Below the pieces are notes generated by a model. The model searched no databases, was not told the DNA's origin, and saw only the letters and a list, made by a program, of their open reading frames with translations. Below, in pieces: positions 53,646-61,150 of a DNA stretch of 64,000 nt (position 1 is the first letter of the stretch; each line of letters opens with the position of its first letter). The translations under genes and the position numbers were made by a program. Origin of the DNA: UBA1014 sp964344035 (lineage in GTDB: Bacteria > SAR324 > NAC60-12); assembly GCA_964344035.1 (NCBI GenBank), contig CAYFLK010000006.1:1-64000 (forward strand). Direction: 5' to 3'.

Positions 53646-54167
53646 TTATCTTTGTGCCTGCGCCTTGAACCAGTTTATCAAGTCTTCCCCTTTGCGCATG
53701 ACCCATCCCCCGCTGTTTGCAAAAGTCCCGGCCAAATCCCGGGTTGCCTGGCGGACCATGCTGTCTTCACAACGTCCCTGCTTTTCGATCCAGTGCAGCG
53801 TGTTTCCCGCAACTACAATGGACCCCGAGACAATCACAGATCCCATCGAAACCGTGATTGCGGGGGCAAGCAGGGCAATGCATTCCGGTTCCCTGCAATC
53901 GGACTGGGCCAGCCGGTTAAATTCCCTGTTCATCACACGCAGATTGAAAGTCGCCTGGTCTATATCAAGGGTCAGGCTGCGTGTCCACAATTCGCATTCC
54001 GGGACCGGGTCCTGCTCAGTCTTGGGGAGCACCAGACATCCGCCAAGAACAAGCAGGAGCCCAATGCTCAAAAAAGTTGCCGCGCCGCGGCTGTCATGGC
54101 CAAACAACGGTGAGATCAAAGCTTTTGCAACGGAACGGTTACCATTGTTCCTTCTTTGATCATCCAC
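53646..54167 (-). CDS. Hypothetical lipoprotein
   Basis: A 173-residue product. A hydrophobic signal with lipobox (FLSIGLLLVLGGC) starts about residue 30, so the true start may be nearer. The mature part has paired cysteines (CELW, SDCREPEC, GRC) that could form disulfides, and a hydrophobic stretch (ITVSMGSVIVSGSIVVAGNTL) that may insert in the membrane. No family recognised. Isolated gene. Confidence 0.55.
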   Translation of the reverse strand: MDDQRRNNGNRSVAKALISPLFGHDSRGAATFLSIGLLLVLGGCLVLPKTEQDPVPECELWTRSLTLDIDQATFNLRVMNREFNRLAQSDCREPECIALLAPAITVSMGSVIVSGSIVVAGNTLHWIEKQGRCEDSMVRQATRDLAGTFANSGGWVMRKGEDLINWFKAQAQR

Positions 54168-54304
54168 GGACTCCGCTTACTTTTCAAGCCGGGACAACCA
54201 TGAATGCACAAAGACTGAGCAAAACACGGATTAACCGGAAAGCATGTTGGAAATGCAATGAAAGGGATCCGGGAAAAAAAATATCCACACAGTAAATTAA
54301 ACCA

Positions 54305-54793
54305 TTATGATGCGTGGACGGAACTGCCACGGCACAACAGAAAGTTGACCGCCTTCAGGCTCATCACTTTTTCACGATCCTGGTTTCTCACTTCAATCAG
54401 GCTGGTGATGATGCCTCTGTCATGCCTGGAACGCGAACGGCGCGCATCGATCACGGACACGTTCACAAAAAGGCGGTCTCCGGGACGGACCGGGAGATTC
54501 CAGCGCAGTTCATCGATTCCAGGAGAACCGAGGCTCGCGGTTGATGAGAGATAGTTATCCACAAGCACGCGCATCATCATGCTCACCGTATGCCAGCCGC
54601 TGGCAATCAAACTTCCATAAATTGAACCCCGGGCAGCCGCGTGGTCGATGTGAAACGGCTGTGGATCGTATTTCCTGGCAAAAGCAATGACTTCCTCTTC
54701 CTCCACTACTACAGGTCCGAATTCAAAACTGCATCCCTGAGGATAGTCCTCGAAATACCGCTCGTTTATGTTTTTTTGAATATAATCGTTCAT
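54305..54793 (-). CDS. MaoC-family (R)-hydratase/dehydratase
   Basis: Hot-dog-fold protein of 162 residues. Residues ~41-64 contain YDPQPFHIDHAAA, with the Asp/His pair expected in the hydratase 2 motif, and YGSLIASGWHT. MaoC members hydrate enoyl-CoA (R-specific) or act in related acyl-CoA steps. No fatty-acid genes adjoin. It lies upstream of the kynureninase gene on the same strand, with 131 bp between them. Confidence 0.88.
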   Translation of the reverse strand: MNDYIQKNINERYFEDYPQGCSFEFGPVVVEEEEVIAFARKYDPQPFHIDHAAARGSIYGSLIASGWHTVSMMMRVLVDNYLSSTASLGSPGIDELRWNLPVRPGDRLFVNVSVIDARRSRSRHDRGIITSLIEVRNQDREKVMSLKAVNFLLCRGSSVHAS

Positions 54794-54924
54794 TGCAAAG
54801 CTTATCTTATTGTTCCGACCAATCAGGTTTATATGTATTCGACTAATGCAAATCGTTGATAAAATGAAATCTCAGCGCAGTTACATTATCAACTCCGTTT
54901 TGGTCCAAATTCTGTTCGAGCAAC

Positions 54925-56175
54925 TTACGTCACCGTATTTCGTCGCCGATATTCTACCTTGCCCCATTCTGCTGAGATCAGCACTTCCTTTAAGTGCGCT
55001 ACTGCATTCCAGACATCCTGGAACCTGATATAAAGCGGGGCAAAACCAAAGCGCAGTATATTCGGCATGCGGAAGTCGCCGATCACTTTGCGGGTAATCA
55101 GCGCCTGCATCACCGCGTATCCGTCCTCATGAGTCAATGCTGCCTGGCTGCCGCGTTCTTTTTTATCTCTCGGACCCCAAACTTCAACACCTAGGCAGCT
55201 GCATTCCGATTCGACCAGGCGGATGAACAAGTCGGTCAATACCATGCTTTTTTGACGTACCAGCTTCAGATCCACTTTACCATACAGTTCCAGTCCGGCT
55301 TCCAGAGCCCGCAAAGACAAAACAGGCTGGGTCCCGCAAAGGAAACGGCGGATGCCCCTGTCAGGTTCAAAACTGCGTTCGAAGGCAAACGGACGGGCGT
55401 GCCCGGACCAACCCGGCAAAGGCTGTGAAATACGGGAATGATGGCGCCTTGCGGCAAAAATGTATGCCGGTGCGCCTGGACCTCCGTTGAGATATTTGTA
55501 TGTGCAGCCGACCGCAAAATCAACTCCTGCGTCATTAAGAGCGACGGGGAACACGCCCGCGCTGTGGCTCAGGTCCCAAACAGCGATGGCGCCTGCATCG
55601 TGCGCCATTGCGGTGAGCCGTTTCATGTCCTTCACGGCCCCGGAACGATAGTCTATGTGATTAACCAAAACCGCCGCTGTGGATTCGTCAACCAGGTTTT
55701 CAAGCGAATCTGCATCCACTCCTTCCAGCCGGATTTCAATATTTTCCCTCAACGACGCCACACCTTGCGCCGCATAAAGATCCGTTGGGAAACTGTCCCC
55801 TTCAGCGACAATCACCGTGCGACGTGGATTCAACGACAATGCAGCGTGCAGGGCTTTGTGCAGATTGATCGTGGTGCTGTCGCACACCACGACTTCACCC
55901 TCATCCGCCCCGATTAACAACGAGAGCATGTTCCCCAGTTTTTCATTGAGGTCCCACCAACCAGCGGAGTTCCAGCTGGTAATCAGCCCTACGGCCCATT
56001 CCTGCCTGATGGTTTTTTCCAGCTCAGCGAATGCGGATTTTGGGGGCGGCCCAAGAGAATTACCGTCCAGGTAAATCACTCCCCGCGGAATATGAAACTG
56101 ATCCCGGAATTCACGCAAAGGATCTTCGCGGTCCATTTGTTGGATTTCCCGTTCAGAAATTCTATGTGCTTTCAT
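54925..56175 (-). CDS. kynU: Kynureninase
   Basis: PLP-dependent enzyme that cleaves kynurenine (or 3-hydroxykynurenine) to (hydroxy)anthranilate and alanine in tryptophan degradation or NAD synthesis. 416 residues, normal length. YLDGNSLGPPPKSA at 35-48 is the kynureninase N-terminal motif. PLP-binding Asp201 and His204 lie in VWDLSHSAG, and the Schiff-base Lys227 is in GCTYKYLNGGPGAP. No other kynurenine pathway gene (kynA, kynB) is in the window. Confidence 0.95.
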   Translation of the reverse strand: MKAHRISEREIQQMDREDPLREFRDQFHIPRGVIYLDGNSLGPPPKSAFAELEKTIRQEWAVGLITSWNSAGWWDLNEKLGNMLSLLIGADEGEVVVCDSTTINLHKALHAALSLNPRRTVIVAEGDSFPTDLYAAQGVASLRENIEIRLEGVDADSLENLVDESTAAVLVNHIDYRSGAVKDMKRLTAMAHDAGAIAVWDLSHSAGVFPVALNDAGVDFAVGCTYKYLNGGPGAPAYIFAARRHHSRISQPLPGWSGHARPFAFERSFEPDRGIRRFLCGTQPVLSLRALEAGLELYGKVDLKLVRQKSMVLTDLFIRLVESECSCLGVEVWGPRDKKERGSQAALTHEDGYAVMQALITRKVIGDFRMPNILRFGFAPLYIRFQDVWNAVAHLKEVLISAEWGKVEYRRRNTVT

Positions 56176-56363
56176 TTCATTTATTTCCAGGCTGGAAAAT
56201 TATTTGTAGAAAAAGACATATAAATCGGCCCCACTATGTTTAGTCTCTTAAAAATTTCATTCTTGCCTGCCTGTATCCCGCAGGCGGACAGGAACAATAT
56301 GTCGAAAATTTCTTTTCAAATCGAAATCGCTCCGCCAATAAATGGACAGGCCCCGATTGCTTG

Positions 56364-56397
56364 GGGTCCGGGCTTGACCCTGAGGCCGAAGCAGTTG
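56364..56397. repeat. Palindromic repeat, copy B
   Basis: Second, degenerate copy of the 47644 repeat (GGGTCCGGGCTTGACCC, then GAGGCCGAAGC). The 244-bp space between kynU and the dioxygenase gene also holds a small hairpin around 56270-56295 (CCTGCCTGT, then GGCGGACAGG). Both look like intergenic repeat debris. Confidence 0.4.
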
Positions 56398-56419
56398 TTT
56401 GAAATGAATCATTCCGGAT

Positions 56420-57265
56420 TCACCTGAATCCTTGCAGCGGCATTTCCGGAGGGCGCCGAAGCCAGTTCCACGCGGGATAGGACGCGCTTCCTTCGATGAA
56501 GTGCAGGGTGTAGGCATGACGTGTGCGTGAAGAACGATTGGCCTCGCTCATGTGCGGCAAAAGCCCATGCAGCAGCACCATGGTCCCTTTTTCCACTTCA
56601 AGAGGGACCCGTTTTTCATTGTCCCAAGGGCTGTCGTCCCACACCTCGAATTCCGTGCCGTCTCCCGCATCATTGCGGTAGAAACGCGTTTTCAAGGGAG
56701 CGTGGTGTCCGCCGGGGATGGCCCATAGACCCCCGTTTCCCTGGTCAGCGTCTTCAAGCGCAAACCAGAATCCTGTCACCGTTACCGGATCGGTATACAA
56801 AAAAGTGGCGTCTTGGTGGCAGTTTACCTCTCCCCCGATGTACGGCTGTTTGAATATGTACATCGATTGCAACACGCGCGGGTCATGGTATCCAAGATCA
56901 TCCGCAAGCTCGGCCAATGGTTCTGTGTGAGAAAAGCGCCTGAACACCGGGTCAAGATCGTGAAGGGCGTGACCAATCTTGTTCAACGATTTTGCCTTTT
57001 CCTGTTTCAGGACGCCGTTCTCGTCAAAGGCTTCTTCTTCAAAGAAAAACCGGATTTTGTCCCCGGATTCCAGAAAGTAGCGGTCAGAATGCCGGGTTTG
57101 TTCATTGGTGGTAAAGATGCTTTTCAGTCCGGCCGGTTCAAATTCCTCAACCAGTTCCGCTGCCCGTTTTCTTAACATATCGCATGAATCCGCGGATATA
57201 AAATTCCTGAGCACCAGATACCCGTTTTCTTCGTATTCCTGTAGCTGTTCCTGATTCAGTCTCAT
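56420..57265 (-). CDS. Phytanoyl-CoA dioxygenase (PhyH)-family oxygenase
   Basis: Fe(II)/2-oxoglutarate-dependent oxygenase of 281 residues from ATG 57265 (MRLNQEQLQEYEENGYLVLR, the family's usual start). The open frame continues 55 codons further upstream but is not homologous. Iron ligands are His150 and Asp152 (VNCHQDATF) plus a distal His near 233-238 (LLHGLLPHMS). The 2-oxoglutarate Arg is around 249 (RTRHAYTLHF). Substrates range over fatty acids, alkaloids and phosphonates; nothing adjacent narrows it. Divergent from oadGAB. Confidence 0.92.
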   Translation of the reverse strand: MRLNQEQLQEYEENGYLVLRNFISADSCDMLRKRAAELVEEFEPAGLKSIFTTNEQTRHSDRYFLESGDKIRFFFEEEAFDENGVLKQEKAKSLNKIGHALHDLDPVFRRFSHTEPLAELADDLGYHDPRVLQSMYIFKQPYIGGEVNCHQDATFLYTDPVTVTGFWFALEDADQGNGGLWAIPGGHHAPLKTRFYRNDAGDGTEFEVWDDSPWDNEKRVPLEVEKGTMVLLHGLLPHMSEANRSSRTRHAYTLHFIEGSASYPAWNWLRRPPEMPLQGFR

Positions 57266-57447
57266 TCTCCGGTCCTTTCCCGCTGGTTTGAAACAGACCA
57301 AAAAGTAGTCCATATTTATAACTGGAACAAGTAAAACCCGAATTTTTACCGGTCGGGACTCGATTGTATGTGGAGATTTACGTATTTTCAGACCTTGCGG
57401 AGTCTGATAAGCTAAGTTGTTCCCAATCACAACAACAAAGACAAAAC

Positions 57448-57708
57448 ATGTTTATTTCCGGATTTAAACTGATGATCGTGGGCATGCTGATGGTGCTGGT
57501 CTTCCTGATGCTGATGATTTTTTGCATCCAGGTCATTGAAGCGCTGACCCGCGGTCATACACGGCTGGAAGAAGAAACCATCCGGAAACAGCAAATGAAA
57601 GAACCTGAAAAAACCGAACCGGGGGGGGAACCGACTATTCCTGCCGCGGTTCTTGCTGCCGCGGTAGCTGCCTTCGAAGCGGACCGCGGCCGCGCTGCTA
57701 TTCCCTGA
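57448..57708 (+). CDS. oadG: Decarboxylase gamma subunit (OadG-like)
   Basis: Small membrane subunit of the Na+-translocating decarboxylase, 86 residues from ATG 57448. One long hydrophobic helix (LMIVGMLMVLVFLMLMIFCIQVIEAL) is followed by a charged linker (HTRLEEETIRKQQMKEPEKT) and an Ala-rich tail (VLAAAVAAFEADRGR) as in OadG. It assembles the alpha subunit on the beta membrane pump and, in Klebsiella, binds zinc. First gene of the operon, 14 bp before oadA. Confidence 0.85.
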   Translation: MFISGFKLMIVGMLMVLVFLMLMIFCIQVIEALTRGHTRLEEETIRKQQMKEPEKTEPGGEPTIPAAVLAAAVAAFEADRGRAAIP

Positions 57709-57722
57709 AACCAGAGTTTCCC

Positions 57723-59552
57723 ATGGCAAAAAAACGGATCGAGTTTATGGACACGTCCTTCCGGGACGGATTTCAATCGGTGTTCGGAGCAAGAGTTGCA
57801 ACCAAAGATTTCCTTCCTGCGCTGGAAGCGGCCGTTGATGCAGGGATCACTTATTTTGAGGCCGGTGGAGGGGCAAGGTTCCAAAGCCTGTTTTTCTATT
57901 GCAACGAATCCGCCTTTGACATGATGGACGCATTCCGCAAAACGGCGGGGCCGGATGCTGATTTGCAGACCCTCGCACGCGGGATCAACGTGGTTGCGCT
58001 TAACCAGCAACCGCGGGACATGATCGATCTGCACGCGAAGATGTTCAAAAAACACGGCATCAGCGCCATCCGAAATTTTGACGCGCTCAACGATTTGCGA
58101 AACCTGAGCTATTCCGGGGAACGCATCGCGGCAAATGGACTGCATCACCAGATTGTGATCACTATCATGGACCTCCCTCCAGGATGTGAAGGGGCCCATA
58201 CCCCGGATCATTACATGCAGATGCTGAAGGACATCCTCGATTCCGACATCCCGTTTCATTCGATTTGCTTCAAGGATTCCAGCGGCACAACTCATCCGCG
58301 CAAAGTATATGAAACAATCAAGGCCGCGCGGAAGCTCGTGCCGGAGGACATGGTTCTGCACCTGCACACTCACGACACCGCCGGTGTTGGGGTCAGCCAG
58401 TACATCGCCGCCATCGAGGCCGGAATCAACCGCATCGACCTGGCAATGAGCCCGGTCAGCGGGGGCACATCCCAGCCTGACACCCTCTCAATGTGGCACG
58501 CTCTGAGAGACAGCGATTACACACTCGATATTGATCCTGTGAAAATCATGCGCGTCGAGGAGGTTTTTGAAGACTGCATGGGCGATTATTTTGTCCCCCC
58601 GGAATCGAAAATGGTCTCTCCGGTGATACCTTTTTCTCCCATGCCCGGGGGAGCGCTCACTGCAAACACTATGATGATGCGTGATACCGGAACGATGCAC
58701 CTCTACAATAAAGTTATCAAGGAGATGGAGGAAGTCATCCGCCTCGGTGGTTTCGGCACCTCGGTTACCCCTGTTTCACAGTTTTACTTCCAGCAGGCTT
58801 ACCAGAATGTAACCGGGGGTCGCTGGCAGAAAATCACCCCTCAATACGGCAACATGGTGCTGGGCTACTTCGGCCGCACACCAGTCGAACCGGATCCGGA
58901 AATCGTCAAACTTGCATCGGAACAGCTTGATAAACCGGTCTTCAAAGAAGATCCACTGGATATCCTTGAAGATGGTAGGCCGAAGGCGGAAAAAGTCCTG
59001 CGGGAAAAGGGACTGGAAATAAATGACGAAAATGTCTTTATTGCCGCAAGTTGCGAAGGCAAGGGAATCGATTTCCTCCTCGGCAAGGGCCGGGACATGA
59101 TCCGCAGGAAAAGCACGGAAGCGAAGAAAGCCGAAGCCGCGGCAAAACCGGCGCAGCCCTCTCCGGTTTCCGCGCCGGCCCCTGCAGCAGGGCCGCGCAA
59201 CTACACAATCACAGTAAATGGTATGGCCTACCAGGTCAACGTGGCTGAAGGGGCCGGTGCGGTCGCAGCCACACCGGTTGCCGTCCCGGCAGCGTCGCCT
59301 GCTGCCGCACCCGTTGCCGCGCCTGCCGCAAACACGGCTGCTGAGACCGTCGATGCGCCGACGCCGGGGAACATCATGCGCCTCGAAGTCGGCCTTGGAG
59401 AAGCAGTGGAAAAAGACCAGACGCTGCTGATCATGGAAGCAATGAAGATGGAATCGGAAGTTAAAGCCCCAAAGGCCGGGACGGTCCAGGAACTGTTCGT
59501 TGCCGCCGGCGACACCGTTCAGGCTGGTGACAAGCTGCTTTCACTAGCTTGA
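57723..59552 (+). CDS. oadA: Biotin-dependent decarboxylase alpha subunit
   Basis: A 609-residue carboxyltransferase plus biotin carrier. The HMGL-like barrel (1-~280) has FMDTSFRDGFQS, catalytic Lys in CFKDSSGTTHP and metal ligands in HLHTHDTAG. The conserved carboxylase domain follows (~290-460). After an Ala/Pro linker (~470-540) comes the biotinyl domain, with biotin-accepting Lys575 in MEAMKMESEV. Partners oadG and oadB mark a Na+ pump. The N-terminal blocks (FQSLFFYCNESAFDMM, QTLARGINVVALNQQPRDMID) diverge from oxaloacetate decarboxylase consensus, so the 2-oxoacid substrate could differ. Overlaps the next frame's alternative start. Confidence 0.9.
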   Translation: MAKKRIEFMDTSFRDGFQSVFGARVATKDFLPALEAAVDAGITYFEAGGGARFQSLFFYCNESAFDMMDAFRKTAGPDADLQTLARGINVVALNQQPRDMIDLHAKMFKKHGISAIRNFDALNDLRNLSYSGERIAANGLHHQIVITIMDLPPGCEGAHTPDHYMQMLKDILDSDIPFHSICFKDSSGTTHPRKVYETIKAARKLVPEDMVLHLHTHDTAGVGVSQYIAAIEAGINRIDLAMSPVSGGTSQPDTLSMWHALRDSDYTLDIDPVKIMRVEEVFEDCMGDYFVPPESKMVSPVIPFSPMPGGALTANTMMMRDTGTMHLYNKVIKEMEEVIRLGGFGTSVTPVSQFYFQQAYQNVTGGRWQKITPQYGNMVLGYFGRTPVEPDPEIVKLASEQLDKPVFKEDPLDILEDGRPKAEKVLREKGLEINDENVFIAASCEGKGIDFLLGKGRDMIRRKSTEAKKAEAAAKPAQPSPVSAPAPAAGPRNYTITVNGMAYQVNVAEGAGAVAATPVAVPAASPAAAPVAAPAANTAAETVDAPTPGNIMRLEVGLGEAVEKDQTLLIMEAMKMESEVKAPKAGTVQELFVAAGDTVQAGDKLLSLA

Positions 59553-59590
59553 CAAGAATCCCTTCCTTCATCTCAAATCGACTGGTTCGC

Positions 59591-61150
59591 ATGTCTGAAA
59601 CAAAACGATCCTTCCCGTTCTGGGGGAACTGCCGGAGGCTGCGGCGGTTAATTCTCCTGGTCCTGGGAAGTTTCATGCTCGCAACCTCCGGCAGCGCGTT
59701 CGCTCAAACAATCCCGGACAAAATCACCATCACAGCAATGGGCGACCTGCTGGTGGAAGAAGTCCGTTTCCATGAAGGGGACCTGGTAGCGGCGGGAGAC
59801 ACGCTGGCAATCCTAAAACGGTCCGATGGGACAAAGCTGACCCTGCGCGCGGGGGATTCCGGACGGCTGCTGAAATGGGCGCTGAAACCCTATCAGCGCT
59901 TCCGCAACGGGGAAAAACTCGGCATCCTGCAGGTGATGCCGATCCTCGTACAAAAACCCGGTGTGTCCTCGCAAAAAGAACAGCCTTCCTTTCAGCAGAT
60001 GATCTGGAACCTCGCCGGTTCGACCGGACTTGCCACCCTGGTCTCAGGGCAGGGGCTTTCCTGGACTGAAGGGTGGGGCCGCGTGGCTATGATGGGTGTT
60101 GGTCTGGCACTGCTTTTCCTGGGAATCAAAAAACGCTTTGAACCACTGCTGCTGGTACCGATCGGGTTCGGCGCGTTTCTCGCAAACATCCCCGGGGCGG
60201 GGCTTTCGGAACCGGGAGGACTGCTTTTTTACGTCTATGAAATCGGCATCACCACCGGGATCTTCCCCCTGCTCATCTTCATGGGGGTCGGTGCTTTGAC
60301 GGATTTCGGTCCGATGCTGGCAAACCCCAAAACGGCGCTGCTGGGCGCTGCCGCGCAGTTCGGCATCTTCGCCACTCTGCTTGGCGCACTCGCGTTGAAC
60401 TGGGTCCCGGGAATCGATTTCAGCTTGAGAGACGCGGCGTCAATCGGAATCATCGGAGGGGCCGACGGTCCGACCGCGATTTTTCTCTCCAGCCGCTTGT
60501 CGCCGAGGCTGCTGGGATCGATCGCGATTGCCGCGTATTCTTACATGGCCCTGGTGCCGATCATCCAGCCGCCGATCATGCGGCTGCTCACTACTGAAGC
60601 CGAACGCCGTACCGAGATGCGCCAGATGCGTTATGTTTCGCGGCGCGAAAAAATTCTATTCCCGCTGTTGGCTGTCGGACTTTGCGCCTTGCTCCTGCCT
60701 ACCGCCGCACCCCTGATTGGAATGTTCATGCTTGGCAACCTGGCCCGCGAATGCAGGGTGATCGACCGACTTTCTGACACCATTCAGCACTCGCTGATCA
60801 ACACCGTTACGATTTTTCTCGGTCTTGGAGTGGGCAGCAAACTGCTGGCCAGCCGCTTCCTCAACCTCGAAACGGTGGGGATCCTGCTGCTGGGGATGAT
60901 CGCATTTGGCATCGGCACTGCTTCAGGCGTGCTGCTCGGGAAACTGATGAACCGCCTTTCGGAAGCGCCGATCAATCCGCTTATCGGCGCGGCTGGAGTT
61001 TCGGCGGTGCCAATGGCCGCTCGCGTGGTCAGCCAGGTGGGGCTGGAGGCGAATTCGCACAACCATCTGATCATGCACGCGATGGGACCGAATGTTTCCG
61101 GAGTGATCGGTTCAGCGGTTGCCGCGGGGGTTCTGCTGGCGATGCTCTGA
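59591..61150 (+). CDS. oadB: Na+-pump decarboxylase beta subunit with N-terminal lipoyl-like extension
   Basis: The integral membrane Na+ pump subunit, 519 residues from ATG 59591; a TTG at 59549 overlaps the oadA stop. Standard OadB motifs are present: KKRFEPLLLVPIGFGAFLANIPG, GIIGGADGPTAIF with the key Asp, SYMALVPIIQPPIMRLL, and AGVSAVPMAARVVSQVG ending NHLIMHAMGPNVSGVIGSAVAAGVLL. Ahead of this lies about 125 residues not found in ordinary OadB. First a signal-like helix (LRRLILLVLGSFMLATSGSAFA), then a beta-rich segment resembling a biotinyl/lipoyl fold (MGDLLVEEVRFHEGDLVAAG) but without the modified lysine motif. The 3' end overlaps glcB by 39 nt. Confidence 0.92.
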   Translation: MSETKRSFPFWGNCRRLRRLILLVLGSFMLATSGSAFAQTIPDKITITAMGDLLVEEVRFHEGDLVAAGDTLAILKRSDGTKLTLRAGDSGRLLKWALKPYQRFRNGEKLGILQVMPILVQKPGVSSQKEQPSFQQMIWNLAGSTGLATLVSGQGLSWTEGWGRVAMMGVGLALLFLGIKKRFEPLLLVPIGFGAFLANIPGAGLSEPGGLLFYVYEIGITTGIFPLLIFMGVGALTDFGPMLANPKTALLGAAAQFGIFATLLGALALNWVPGIDFSLRDAASIGIIGGADGPTAIFLSSRLSPRLLGSIAIAAYSYMALVPIIQPPIMRLLTTEAERRTEMRQMRYVSRREKILFPLLAVGLCALLLPTAAPLIGMFMLGNLARECRVIDRLSDTIQHSLINTVTIFLGLGVGSKLLASRFLNLETVGILLLGMIAFGIGTASGVLLGKLMNRLSEAPINPLIGAAGVSAVPMAARVVSQVGLEANSHNHLIMHAMGPNVSGVIGSAVAAGVLLAML

